DNA from: Akkermansiaceae bacterium
GTDB lineage: Bacteria; Verrucomicrobiota; Verrucomicrobiia; Verrucomicrobiales; Akkermansiaceae
Assembly (NCBI GenBank): GCA_024233135.1
Contig: JACKPZ010000021.1
Span: 1-64,000, forward strand
Length of the DNA stretch: 64,000 nt
Direction of reading: 5' to 3'
Notes under the pieces: model-generated
What the model was told of the DNA's origin: nothing
The model's input: the letters and a program-made list of their open reading frames with translations, nothing else
Database searches by the model: none
In this document: in pieces, positions 1 to 8,006 of the stretch
How positions within the stretch are numbered: position 1 is the stretch's first letter
How the letters are laid out: each line of letters starts with the position of its first letter
Position numbers and translations under genes: made by a program

Positions 1-1737
1 GCGCTGGTGCGGCAGCACTCCTTCCTCGAGACCGACGAGAAACACGATCGGAAACTCGAGCCCCTTCGAGGCGTGCAGGGTGATGAGGGTGGCTCCTTGT
101 TTGTCCTCGATGTTTTCGTCCTCGCGGTCGGAAGCGAGCGCGCTGTCGTCGAGGAAGGCCTGGAGTTTCCGTCCCTTGGCGACGTGATCGCGCAGCGAGT
201 CGATGACCATCTGGATGCCTTCGCCGCGCTGCATCCGCTCGCTCTCGGTTTTGCAACCGCGCTCGACCCAGGGCAGGTAGTCGATTTCCTTGAGCAGGGC
301 GGACAAGACATCGGCCGCATTGTCCCCGCCGAGCTCGATGCGGGCTTTGGCGCCGGCGATGAGGGCGACGAAGGCTTCGATCGACCCGCGGGCCTTGGCG
401 CCGAGGGTGTCGGTGAAATTCGGATCGCACAGCGCCTGCCAGACCGACTCGTGGTGTTCGCGGCTCCACTCGGTGGCGAGCACGGCGGTCGCCTGGCCGA
501 TCCCGCGGGGCGGCGAGTTCAGGATGCGCAGCAGCGGCACGTCGGCGTCCGGAGAAACGAGGAGCTGTGTGTAGGCGAGCACGTCGCGGACCTCGCGGCG
601 GTCGTAGAAACTCTGCGCGCCGACCATGCGGTAGGGGATCTTGCGTTCGCGGAAGGCGAGTTCGAGTTTGCGGCTCTGGCCGTTGGTGCGGAAGAGCACG
701 GCGAAGTCCTCCCATTTGCGGCCGACGGCGCTCTTGCCGGCGAGCACCTCCTCGGCGATGAACTCGGCCTCCTCCTCGTCGCCCGGCATCGCGACGATGC
801 GCACCGGATTTCCGCCCTTGCGGGTGGAGCGGAGGATTTTCTCGCGGCGTCCGAGGTTGTGTTTGATGAGGCTGTTCGCCGTGTGGAGCACCGCGTGGGT
901 GGAGCGGTAGTTCTCCTCCAGACGGATCACCTTCGGGTCCGGAAAAAACCGTTCGAACTGCAGGATGTTCGCGCTCTCCGCACCGCGCCAGCCGTAGATC
1001 GACTGGTCGTCGTCGCCGACGACGCAGACATGGAACGGCGGACCGACGAGTTGCTGGAGGAGCTGCATCTGCAGTGCGTTGGTGTCCTGGAACTCATCGA
1101 CCGTCACGCGGCTGAATCGCTGGCGGAAGTGTTCCCGGACGTCCTCGTGCTCGCGTAGGATCTTCTCCGCGAAGAGCAGCAGGTCGTCGAAATCCACCGC
1201 GTTCTGCGCGCGCAGTTCGTTCTGATAGGCGACGGCGAGGTGGGCGAAAAAGTCGTCTTCGAGATTCGCCGGATCGAGCCCCTTGTTCTTGGCGTTCGAG
1301 ATCGCGCCGAGCACGGCTTCGGGTTTCACCTTCTCGTCGGTGCCGCCCTTGCGGACGAGCAGTTGTTTCATCATGCCCACCTGGTCCGAGTGCGAGCAGA
1401 TCGAGAAGTTCTTCTTGTAGCCGAGCTTGTCGATGCCGCCGCGCAGCAGGCGCACGCAGAGCGAGTGGAAGGTGCAGACGGTCATTTCCTTGGCCGCCTT
1501 CTTGGAAACCATGCCGCCGATCCGCTCGCGCATCTCGCTGGCGGCTTTGTTGGTGAAGGTGACGGCGAGGATTTCCTCCGGCGGGATGCGCTTTTCCAAC
1601 ATGTGGGCGATCCGGCACGTCACCGTGCGTGTTTTGCCGGTGCCGGCCCCGGCGAGGATGAGCACGGGCCCGTCCAGCGTGGCGACCGCCTGGCGCTGGG
1701 CTTGGTTGAGCGAGTCGAAGGAAAACGAGGAAGCCAT
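1..1737 (-). CDS. pcrA: UvrD/PcrA-type ATP-dependent DNA helicase, truncated by the window edge
   Basis: Superfamily 1A 3'-5' DNA helicase acting in nucleotide excision/mismatch repair and removal of proteins from DNA. Seen directly: it starts with ATG at 1737 (MASSFSFDSLNQAQRQAV), has a Walker A AGAGTGKT at residues 29-36, motif Ia FTNKAA near 61, Walker B/motif II DEFQDT at 214-219, motif III GDDDQSIYGWRGA near 241-253 and motif IV LEENYRS near 272. The frame stays open to base 1, giving 579 residues and ending at HQR just before where motif VI is expected; relatives are about 650-780 residues long, so the 3' end is missing. It is divergent from rpmI. UvrD, PcrA and Rep cannot be told apart safely from this part. 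Confidence 0.95.
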   Translation of the reverse strand, partial: MASSFSFDSLNQAQRQAVATLDGPVLILAGAGTGKTRTVTCRIAHMLEKRIPPEEILAVTFTNKAASEMRERIGGMVSKKAAKEMTVCTFHSLCVRLLRGGIDKLGYKKNFSICSHSDQVGMMKQLLVRKGGTDEKVKPEAVLGAISNAKNKGLDPANLEDDFFAHLAVAYQNELRAQNAVDFDDLLLFAEKILREHEDVREHFRQRFSRVTVDEFQDTNALQMQLLQQLVGPPFHVCVVGDDDQSIYGWRGAESANILQFERFFPDPKVIRLEENYRSTHAVLHTANSLIKHNLGRREKILRSTRKGGNPVRIVAMPGDEEEAEFIAEEVLAGKSAVGRKWEDFAVLFRTNGQSRKLELAFRERKIPYRMVGAQSFYDRREVRDVLAYTQLLVSPDADVPLLRILNSPPRGIGQATAVLATEWSREHHESVWQALCDPNFTDTLGAKARGSIEAFVALIAGAKARIELGGDNAADVLSALLKEIDYLPWVERGCKTESERMQRGEGIQMVIDSLRDHVAKGRKLQAFLDDSALASDREDENIEDKQGATLITLHASKGLEFPIVFLVGLEEGVLPHQR

Positions 1738-1837
1738 CGGCAGGGCGGGAATCAAGCGGCACTGCTTCCGGCATTCCAGCCCGGAGTGCGCGATGCGGAA
1801 GAATCTTTCGGATCCTCGAAATTCCCTCTCTTTTGTC

Positions 1838-1865
1838 TTGCCACGGGGCCGTCGGCACCTAGCCT
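1838..1865 (+). promoter_or_regulatory. Candidate sigma70 promoter of rpmI-rplT
   Basis: TTGCCA (1838-1843), a 16-nt spacer and TAGCCT (1860-1865). The -10 ends only 9 nt before the rpmI ATG at 1875, so the transcript would have almost no leader. The same TTGNNN/TAGNNT pattern recurs before other genes in the window. Seen by eye, not tested. Confidence 0.45.
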
Positions 1866-1874
1866 GCCCGCCCC

Positions 1875-2084
1875 ATGCCAAGAGTCTCTGGAAAAGCAAA
1901 GACACGGAAAGCCGTTGCCAAACGCTTCAAAATCACCGGGACGGGCAAGGTCCTCCGCCGGAGCCAAGGTGCTCGCCACTTGCTGCAATGCAAGAACAGC
2001 AAACGCAAACGCCGTCTCGGCCAAGCGACCCTGGTTTCCGCCGCCGACATCAAGAACGTCAAAGAGAACCTGCCCTTCCATTGA
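1875..2084 (+). CDS. rpmI: 50S ribosomal protein L35
   Basis: bL35, a small basic protein of the large ribosomal subunit. The 69-residue product begins MPRVSGKAKTRKAVAKRFK and has the family pattern (T-rich basic N-terminus, KRFKITGTGKV, RR...GARHLL, then a KRKRRL stretch near residues 43-48). Length is normal for the family. It is followed by rplT as in most bacteria, but infC, usually just upstream, is absent; a divergent helicase gene lies there instead. There is no recognisable Shine-Dalgarno before the ATG. Confidence 0.97.
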   Translation: MPRVSGKAKTRKAVAKRFKITGTGKVLRRSQGARHLLQCKNSKRKRRLGQATLVSAADIKNVKENLPFH

Positions 2085-2114
2085 GTTTGAAACGTCGGTA
2101 ACAGCCGGCGCCCC

Positions 2115-2209
2115 CCGTCCGCGAATCGGACGGCCTCCACACAGCCTGGCCCCGGGAGGGGAACACGAACAGGTGAGACTGCGGGAGGAAGAAAAGAAAC
2201 GACCTGTTC
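2115..2209 (+). promoter_or_regulatory. Structured rpmI-rplT intergenic RNA, possible L20 autoregulatory leader
   Basis: Two inverted repeats lie between rpmI and rplT: CCGTCCG/CGGACGG (2115-2121 with 2127-2133, 5-nt loop) and a wider pair GAACAGGT/ACCTGTTC (2167-2174 with 2202-2209). In E. coli and B. subtilis L20 represses its own operon by binding leader RNA; a similar role here is inference. The stretch holds GGGAGG far from the start but no well-placed Shine-Dalgarno for rplT. Confidence 0.35.
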
Positions 2210-2225
2210 CAACCGAAACGAAAAC

Positions 2226-2606
2226 ATGCCACGTGCCACCAATTCCCCGGCCAGCCGCAAGCGTCGCAAGCGCGTGCTGCTCCGGGCCAAGGGCTTCCGC
2301 GGGTTCCGCTCGAAGCTCTTCCGCTACGCCAAGGACGCCGTCCGCAAGGCCCACACCTACGAATACCGCGACCGCAAGCGCCGCAAAGGCCAGTTCCGCC
2401 GTCTCTGGACGCAGCGGATCAACGCCGCCTGCCGCGCCGAGGACATGACCTATTCGCGCTTCATCGAGGGCCTCAAGGCCGCCGGTATCGAAGCCGACCG
2501 CAAGATCCTCGCCGATCTCGCCGTCAGCGACGCCGCCGCGTTTTCCGCCATCATCGCACAAGCGAAGAAGGCTCTCGAAGACAAGGCCGCCAAAGCCAGC
2601 GCCTGA
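2226..2606 (+). CDS. rplT: 50S ribosomal protein L20
   Basis: bL20 binds 23S rRNA early in large-subunit assembly. The 126-residue product has the family signature MPRATNSPASRKRRKRVL, then KGFRGFRSKLFRYAKDAV, YRDRKRRKGQFRRLW and INAACR (about residues 63-80), followed by the C-terminal domain and an Ala/Lys-rich tail. Length is slightly above the usual ~118. It lies 141 nt after rpmI, with paired sequences in between, and ends at a strong hairpin terminator. Confidence 0.97.
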   Translation: MPRATNSPASRKRRKRVLLRAKGFRGFRSKLFRYAKDAVRKAHTYEYRDRKRRKGQFRRLWTQRINAACRAEDMTYSRFIEGLKAAGIEADRKILADLAVSDAAAFSAIIAQAKKALEDKAAKASA

Positions 2607-2630
2607 TCGGAAACGCCAGACCCATCTGAA

Positions 2631-2666
2631 AACCGCCGTCCGGGAGATCCGGGCGGCGGTTTTTTC
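2631..2666 (+). terminator. Rho-independent terminator of rpmI-rplT, probably bidirectional
   Basis: A 13-bp stem (AACCGCCGTCCGG with CCGGGCGGCGGTT, one G-U pair), 5-nt loop, then T6. Read on the minus strand it ends in T4, so it can also stop the convergent cbpA/cbpM transcript. Confidence 0.9.
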
Positions 2667-2669
2667 GTT

Positions 2670-2960
2670 TCAGAATCCCGCCCGCATCTGGTCGCGGAGG
2701 GTTTCCAACTCGCGGGCGAGTTCGAGGATGAGGCGGATGCCGGGTTCGTTGACGCCGACGGCGTCGCGCAGGTGGCCGATGCGGCGGAGCGTGCGCAGGG
2801 ATTCGTCATCGATGGGCGCGTCGGTGCGGGACGGTCCGAGCAGACCGCCTTCCTGATAGTGGACGATCGTTTCGGACGAGAGTCCGGTGATGCGGGCGGC
2901 GACTTCCAGCGAGTAGGTGCCGCCGTCGCCGGGATCGTGGATCGGGAGCGGATCGTTCAT
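2670..2960 (-). CDS. MerR-like chaperone modulator (CbpM/HspR type)
   Basis: Small 96-residue protein with a MerR-type winged-helix N-terminus: YSLEVAARITGLSSETIVHY (about 16-35), a turn and a basic helix around DDESLRTLRRIGHLRD, then a helical tail ending LELARELETLRDQM. Proteins of this form next to DnaJ/CbpA are either CbpM, which binds the CbpA J domain and blocks it, or HspR-like repressors. Its ATG overlaps the cbpA stop as ATGA, so translation is probably coupled and it probably acts on CbpA. The gene ends 4 nt before the shared terminator. Confidence 0.75.
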   Translation of the reverse strand: MNDPLPIHDPGDGGTYSLEVAARITGLSSETIVHYQEGGLLGPSRTDAPIDDESLRTLRRIGHLRDAVGVNEPGIRLILELARELETLRDQMRAGF

Positions 2961-3919
2961 CGTTGGGCGCGGGGGTGGAAGCGGGAGACGCTGCGGAGTT
3001 TTTCCCACAGTTCGCGTTCCTCGGTGGTGATGGAGCCGGGCGTCTGGATCTGGAGCACGGCGTGGAAGTCGCCGCGGGCGCCGGATTTCCCCTTGGGCAG
3101 GCCGCGGCCGCGGACGCGGAGCTGCTGGCCGTTTTCGCTGCCGGCGGGGATGCGGAGTTTGATGAGGCCGTCGAGGGTGGGCACCGGGACTTCCGCGCCG
3201 AGCACGGCCTCCCACGGGGCAAGCGGGAGTTCGTAGAAAACGTCGGCCCCGTCGGTGGTGAAATCCGGGTGTGCGGCGTGGCGGACGCGCAGGTAGAGAT
3301 CGCCGGGTTCGCCGCCGTTGCGTCCGGCTTCGCCCTGGCCGGGCACGCGAATCCGCTTGCCGTCCGTGACTCCGGGCGGGATGCGCACTTGGAAGGTGTG
3401 CGTTTCGACCTTGCCGCTGCGGGGATCGGTCGAGCGGAGGGAGATCTCGCGCAAGCCGCCGTGCATCGCTTCCTCCAGCGTGACGAGGATGTCGCCCTCG
3501 ATGTCGCTGCCTCGGGCGTGCCGGCCGCCGCCGAAGCCGCCTTCGGGAAACCCGTAGCGGCTGGCACCGCCGAAGTAGCGCTCGAAGAAGTCGCTGAAGC
3601 CGGTGCCGCCGAAGTTGAACTCGCGGGCCTGCCCGCCACCGGGGAAGCCGCCGAAGTCGGGCGGGGGAGCGCCACCGAAGCCGCCGGCGTCCTGCCAACC
3701 GGCGCCGAGCGTGTCGTATTTCCGGCGTTTCTCCGGATCTCCGAGCACCTCGTAGGCCTCGTTGATCTCCTTGAATTTCTCTTCGGCGGAGGCCTTGTCC
3801 TTGGCGACGTCCGGATGATGTTTGCGGGCGAGGCGGCGGAAAGACTTCTTGATTTCATCCGGCGACGCCTCGCGGGAGACCCCGAGGGTCGCATAGTAGT
3901 CTTTGAAGTCGGTGGACAT
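2957..3919 (-). CDS. cbpA: DnaJ-family co-chaperone, curved DNA-binding protein CbpA
   Basis: Type II J protein that stimulates the ATPase of DnaK. The 320-residue product has a J domain at 1-70 with the HPD motif at 35-37, a Gly/Phe-rich linker (about 75-120, FGGAPPPDFGGFPGGG), no CxxCxGxG zinc finger, and two C-terminal beta-sandwich substrate-binding domains (from about 140; ISLRSTDPRSGKVETHTF and FYELPLAPWEAVLGAEV are typical). The lack of the zinc domain separates it from DnaJ. It lies in a minus-strand run after a peroxiredoxin-like gene and a lipoprotein gene, 6 nt downstream of the latter, and is overlapped by the modulator gene. Confidence 0.93.
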   Translation of the reverse strand: MSTDFKDYYATLGVSREASPDEIKKSFRRLARKHHPDVAKDKASAEEKFKEINEAYEVLGDPEKRRKYDTLGAGWQDAGGFGGAPPPDFGGFPGGGQAREFNFGGTGFSDFFERYFGGASRYGFPEGGFGGGRHARGSDIEGDILVTLEEAMHGGLREISLRSTDPRSGKVETHTFQVRIPPGVTDGKRIRVPGQGEAGRNGGEPGDLYLRVRHAAHPDFTTDGADVFYELPLAPWEAVLGAEVPVPTLDGLIKLRIPAGSENGQQLRVRGRGLPKGKSGARGDFHAVLQIQTPGSITTEERELWEKLRSVSRFHPRAQR

Positions 3920-3925
3920 GGGAAA

Positions 3926-4654
3926 TCATGATTCTTCCGCGGCCGGCTTGCGGACCCGGCGCAGCAGCAGCCAGCCGCCGGCGAGCGAAAGCGGGATCGC
4001 AACGGCGGACACCTTGCTCCATGGGATGGGGAGCTCCATTTCAAAACTCGTGTGGAAGGGCGCCTTCACCGCCTTCTCCAACGGGATGTCCCAGACGAGC
4101 GTGCGGCCGCCGTTTTCCGTGCGGGTGGCGTTGGACGACTTCGCCGCCGCGGGCAGGTGGATGATGTATTCGAGTCGGTGGCCCTTCAACTGGCTCTTCG
4201 GCAGCCACGACACGCCGGGGATGGCCGCGCCGGGAGAAATCACACGGTCGAAGTCGAGCGTCAGCCCGCGCAGTCGTGTTTCCACCTCGCCGGTCAGATG
4301 CCGCGCCGCCGGCGGAAGGTGATCGATCGCGTCGCCGCCGGCCGCCTCCGAGGCTTTCAGCGCGGACTCGAACTCCATGGCGACATCCACCACCGTGCGG
4401 TCTCCGGTGGTGGTGACCGCGACGTTCGTCGGCCGGATGTCGGGAGACTCGGCGAGAAACGAATCGATCAACTTTCGGACACCGGTTTCCCCGCCGTGGA
4501 GGCGCGTCGCCGCGGTGGGGATCTCGACGCGGATATGCGCGCGGCCACCGCCGTCGCGGTCGATCCAGACCTCCTCGCGGCTGTCGATGCACGAGGCGAG
4601 CGCGGTGGAGGCGAACGCGGCGAGGACCCGGACGATGGAGGGGAAACGAGGCAT
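3926..4654 (-). CDS. Predicted lipoprotein with C-terminal membrane segment, function unknown
   Basis: A 242-residue product, not assigned to a family I recognise. The start chosen is ATG 4654 (MPRFPSIVRVLAAFAST) because it gives a leader ending in the lipobox LASC (residues 19-22) and because it overlaps the upstream stop by one base (TGATG). The body is a soluble beta-rich domain, and a single hydrophobic helix (about 214-231, AVAIPLSLAGGWLLLRR) followed by Arg/Lys lies at the extreme C-terminus. It could therefore be anchored at both ends, or the tail may be a remnant. It sits between a peroxiredoxin-like gene and cbpA, so it may belong to a stress operon. Confidence 0.75.
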   Translation of the reverse strand: MPRFPSIVRVLAAFASTALASCIDSREEVWIDRDGGGRAHIRVEIPTAATRLHGGETGVRKLIDSFLAESPDIRPTNVAVTTTGDRTVVDVAMEFESALKASEAAGGDAIDHLPPAARHLTGEVETRLRGLTLDFDRVISPGAAIPGVSWLPKSQLKGHRLEYIIHLPAAAKSSNATRTENGGRTLVWDIPLEKAVKAPFHTSFEMELPIPWSKVSAVAIPLSLAGGWLLLRRVRKPAAEES

Positions 4655-5256
4655 CAAGAGATTGCGGGCTGGTTGGCGAAGAGGGCGGGGAGGTCCGGCA
4701 TGTCGGCGGCCGTGTGGGCGCGCTGTGCGGACTGGATCGTGCCGTCGCGGAAGAGGAAGGCCCCCGGCATCTGCATGCCGTCGCCCGCCAGATGGCCGAC
4801 TCCGCAGCCTTTGAAAATCGAAACCATGCCGAGCCACCAGACCTTGGGGCCGAAGAGTTCGAGGAAGCCGCCTTTGCCGAGGCCGAAGGCCTGATAGAGA
4901 CGGCAGCGCGGATCGGCGATGCGCAGCAGCTCGTCGTGACCGGAAAGATAGCGGATTTCCTCGCCGCTCTTGAGCATGTGGACGAGGACGAGGTCGGCAT
5001 CGTGTTCCTCGGCCTGGCGCTCCAGGGTTTCCAGTCCCCGCAGGATTTGGCGGGTGAAGGTGCAGCCGAAGTGACGAAGGAAAACGAGGATCAGCGTGCG
5101 GCCCTGCGATGCTTCGGCCAACGACCGGCCGTCTGATAGGGCGGTGTCGCGCGCGGCTTGCTCCGGGGTCGGGATGTCATTTCCGTTCCGTTTTTTCAAC
5201 AGGCGGCCGAGGGTGATCCGGCCGGTCTTGCATCGTTGGTCGCCACAACTCGCCAT
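4654..5256 (-). CDS. Peroxiredoxin-like (AhpC/TSA-type thioredoxin fold) protein
   Basis: A 200-residue thioredoxin-fold protein of the AhpC-TSA_2/SelL-like kind. Starting at ATG 5256 (MASCGDQRCKTGRITLGRLL), the fold begins around TLILVFLRHFGCTFTRQ (53-70). The peroxidatic-type Cys is C65; the second Cys often found three residues on (C-x-x-C) is Thr here, so a 1-Cys mechanism or loss of activity is possible. Later parts (RCRLYQAFGLGKGGFLELF, PGAFLFRDGTI) are typical of the family, where plastid and bacterial members reduce peroxides. First gene of the run leading to cbpA/cbpM; longer upstream starts overlap the antiporter promoter region and were not used. Confidence 0.8.
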   Translation of the reverse strand: MASCGDQRCKTGRITLGRLLKKRNGNDIPTPEQAARDTALSDGRSLAEASQGRTLILVFLRHFGCTFTRQILRGLETLERQAEEHDADLVLVHMLKSGEEIRYLSGHDELLRIADPRCRLYQAFGLGKGGFLELFGPKVWWLGMVSIFKGCGVGHLAGDGMQMPGAFLFRDGTIQSAQRAHTAADMPDLPALFANQPAIS

Positions 5257-5386
5257 TGCTCCGGATGATAGGCGCGGCGGAGCCATCCGCAAGCGATCCG
5301 TGAGCGCCGGCGGGCGTCGATTGGAAAGTAGCGGCCGGATTTTCATTGGCGGTGTAGGACCGCGGCCGCCATGTTCCGCCGGAGAG

Positions 5387-6502
5387 ATGACTTGGACGGC
5401 GATTGGATTTCTGGTGTTGGGCGTCGCGCTGCTGGTGTGGGGGGCGGAGCTTCTGGTGCGTGGCGCCTCACGGATCGCGGGCGCGGCGGGGGTGACTCCG
5501 CTGGTGATCGGTCTCACCGTGGTTTCCTTCGGCACCAGCTCGCCGGAACTGGCGGTGAGCGTCGCTTCCGCCTACCGCGGCGAAGCGGATCTCGCGCTGG
5601 GCAACATCGTCGGTAGCAACATCGCGAACATCCTGGTGATCCTCGGGTTGTCGGCGTTGGCCGCACCGTTGGTGGTCGCCCACCAGCTCGTTCGTTTCGA
5701 CGTTCCGGTGATGATCGGAATTTCGATTCTCACGCTCTTGCTCGGTCTTGACGGAAGCATCGGCCGCATCGAAGGGATCATCCTCTTCATCGGGGTGATT
5801 TTCTATGTCGTGCACCTGATCCGCCAAAGCCGGCGACGCACGGCACCGGATGTCGAGGCCGAATACCAAGAGGAGTTCGGGGGGGAAGTGACGGGACCGA
5901 TGTGGAAAAACATCGCGCTCGTCGTGCTGGGACTCGCCGCTCTGGTGGGCGGCTCCCACTGGTTGGTCGAGGGGGCGGTTTCAATCGCCCGCTGGCTCAA
6001 GGTTTCCGAACTGGTCATCGGGCTCACGGTGGTGGCGATCGGCACCTCGATGCCGGAGATCGCCACTTCGGTGGTCGCCGCTCTGCGGGGCGAAAGGGAC
6101 ATCGCGGTGGGCAACGCCGTGGGCAGCAACATCTTCAATATCCTGTGCGTGCTCGGCATGAGCTCGATCGTCTGCCCGTCCGGGATCCCGGTTCCGGCGG
6201 CTGCGAGGCACTTCGACCTTCCGGTGATGATCGGCGTGGCGGTGGCGTGTTTCCCGCTGTTTTTCCACGGCTACCGGATCGGCCGGCTCACCGGACTGGT
6301 GTTCCTCGTCTTCTACGCCAGCTACGTGCTGCACATGGTTCTCAACGCGACCGACCACGACGCGCTGGGCAGTTACGAGACGGTGATGGGCGGGGTGGTG
6401 CTGCCCGCCACCGCCCTCGTGTTGGTGATCCTGATGGTGCTCGGTTTCCGTGCACGGAAGGAGCGGATCGCGGAATCCGCGGCGCTCAGTCGAGACGGAT
6501 GA
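5387..6502 (+). CDS. Calcium/sodium antiporter, CaCA family (YrbG-like)
   Basis: Inner-membrane cation exchanger of 371 residues with an internal duplication. Each half has about five membrane helices and one alpha-repeat signature: SFGTSSPELAVSV (48-60) and AIGTSMPEIATSVVAA in the second half, each followed by GN.VGSNI. These motifs line the ion path in the Ca2+:cation antiporter family. Start chosen at ATG 5387, preceded by GGAGAG, because the first membrane helix begins at once (WTAIGFLVLGVALLVWGAEL); upstream in-frame sequence is not protein-like. Its last 17 bp overlap the convergent fucosidase gene. Confidence 0.92.
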   Translation: MTWTAIGFLVLGVALLVWGAELLVRGASRIAGAAGVTPLVIGLTVVSFGTSSPELAVSVASAYRGEADLALGNIVGSNIANILVILGLSALAAPLVVAHQLVRFDVPVMIGISILTLLLGLDGSIGRIEGIILFIGVIFYVVHLIRQSRRRTAPDVEAEYQEEFGGEVTGPMWKNIALVVLGLAALVGGSHWLVEGAVSIARWLKVSELVIGLTVVAIGTSMPEIATSVVAALRGERDIAVGNAVGSNIFNILCVLGMSSIVCPSGIPVPAAARHFDLPVMIGVAVACFPLFFHGYRIGRLTGLVFLVFYASYVLHMVLNATDHDALGSYETVMGGVVLPATALVLVILMVLGFRARKERIAESAALSRDG

Positions 6503-7856
6503 CGGTGGCGTCCGCGTCCGGAAGCGTTTCTGGGAGCCGGACGAGGGCTTCCTCGCCCTCGCGGGTGAGTTCGAGCGACGAGCCATCAGCAATCAGGGTC
6601 GCCTTGGAGCCCGGGAGCTTCACGCGCAGCGTGCCGCCATCCGGACGTGCGAAAACGTGCAGGTAGTGGGAGTCTCCACGGCGGGTGATGCGGCCGTCGA
6701 ACCCCGGCTTGCCGATCGGCGAGGCGGTGGTCCCGTAGATCGACTCGCCGTTGGTCTTCATCCAATTGCCGATGGCGGCCATGCGTTCGACGCTTTCCGG
6801 CGGCACGGAGCCGTCGCCGGTCGGTCCGATGTTGAGCAGGTAGTTGCCGCCCTTGCTGGCGATGTCGATGAGATTGCGGATGAGCGTCTGGCTCGCTTTC
6901 CATTTCGAGTCGTGGCGGTTGAACCCCCACGAGGTGTTCATGGTCATGCAGGTTTCCCAATCGGCATCGCCGAGGCCGGTGTCCGGAATGTGCTGCTCGG
7001 GGGTGACGAAGTCGCCGTATTTCGGATCCATACGTGCGGTGACGGCATTGGTGCCCATGCCGGAGAATCCGGCTTCCGGGATCCGGAACAAGCGGTTGTT
7101 CATGATCACCTGAGGCTGCTTTCCGCGCACCTTGTCCATCAACTCACCGGCCCTCCATGCTTGGTCGCCCTGGAAATCCTGCGCGCTGTAGTCCCACCAG
7201 ATCACGTCCACCGTGCCGTAGTTCGACACCAGTTCGTCCACCTCGTGGTGGAGGAAATCGACGTAGCGCCGGTGGTCGCGAGGGGTCACCGCGATTTCCC
7301 GTCCGTGTTTCGGGTAGGGGAGTTGTCTGGAGCGGGTGAAATCATATTGCGGGTGATGCCAGTCGATCACCGAGTGGTAGAACCCGACCCGCAGGCCTTC
7401 CTTGCGGAGCGCGTCGGTGATCTCGCGGACGAGGTCGCGCTGGAGCAGGTCGCCGGCGTCATAGTTGGTGACGGAGGAGTCGTGCAGCGCGAAACCCTCG
7501 TGATGTTTGGTGGTGAAAACGACGTATTTGCAGCCCGCTTGTTTCGCCACCGATGCCCACTCCGCTGCGAATCCGGGTTTCGGCGTGAACTTCGGCACGG
7601 CCTGCGAGGCATAGCTGTAGGTATCCGCGCCAACCATCTGCTGGATCCACTCGAGTCCTCCACGGTCGCTCACCTTCTTGCCGTTCCAGTCGCCACCGAG
7701 TCCCGAGTAAAGCCCCCAATGCACGAACATTCCGAAGCGGGCTTCGCGCCACCATGACATCCGCTGGTCGCGGTGGGTGGTCGATTCCGGGTTTTCCCTC
7801 GCAAAGGCGAGAGTGGGGGAAAGGAGCAGCAGGGCGCTCAGGAGTGTGGCTTTCAT
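6486..7856 (-). CDS. Secreted alpha-L-fucosidase, glycoside hydrolase family 29
   Basis: Exo-enzyme releasing L-fucose from polysaccharides or glycans. The 456-residue product has a signal peptide (MKATLLSALLLLSPTLAFA), then the GH29 catalytic barrel: RFGMFVHWGLYS (40-51), VVFTTKHHEGF (112-122), the GFYHSVIDWHHP strand (about 158-169) and VDVIWWDY, where D222 is the likely nucleophile. NYLLNIGPTGDGSVP near residue 350 is another GH29 hallmark. A small C-terminal beta domain follows. It stands alone, convergent with the antiporter and divergent from hisG. Together with the GH109-like protein it suggests use of fucose-containing or mucin-like material (inference). Confidence 0.95.
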   Translation of the reverse strand: MKATLLSALLLLSPTLAFARENPESTTHRDQRMSWWREARFGMFVHWGLYSGLGGDWNGKKVSDRGGLEWIQQMVGADTYSYASQAVPKFTPKPGFAAEWASVAKQAGCKYVVFTTKHHEGFALHDSSVTNYDAGDLLQRDLVREITDALRKEGLRVGFYHSVIDWHHPQYDFTRSRQLPYPKHGREIAVTPRDHRRYVDFLHHEVDELVSNYGTVDVIWWDYSAQDFQGDQAWRAGELMDKVRGKQPQVIMNNRLFRIPEAGFSGMGTNAVTARMDPKYGDFVTPEQHIPDTGLGDADWETCMTMNTSWGFNRHDSKWKASQTLIRNLIDIASKGGNYLLNIGPTGDGSVPPESVERMAAIGNWMKTNGESIYGTTASPIGKPGFDGRITRRGDSHYLHVFARPDGGTLRVKLPGSKATLIADGSSLELTREGEEALVRLPETLPDADATVIRLD

Positions 7857-7967
7857 AACAGATCAGGGACAAAAGATTCGCGGCGCATACGGCGGCGGAT
7901 CCCATGTTCTTCCAGCGGAGACAGGGGCCAATCGAACCGCGGGACGATAAAAAACGCCAAACATGGC

Positions 7968-7995
7968 TTGATTCCCCGGATTTCGGGACTACAAC
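7968..7995 (+). promoter_or_regulatory. Candidate sigma70 promoter of hisG
   Basis: TTGATT (7968-7973), 16-nt spacer, TACAAC (7990-7995). Only 11 nt separate the -10 from the hisG ATG at 8007, leaving a leader of a few bases at most. Confidence 0.45.
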
Positions 7996-8006
7996 GCCCG
8001 CCCCTC

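Noticed and set aside
7..1158. Long open frame on the plus strand opposite the helicase gene
   Set aside because: It lies antisense to a clear UvrD/PcrA with all motifs, and its translation has no recognisable domain; GC-rich codon use keeps the reverse frame open.
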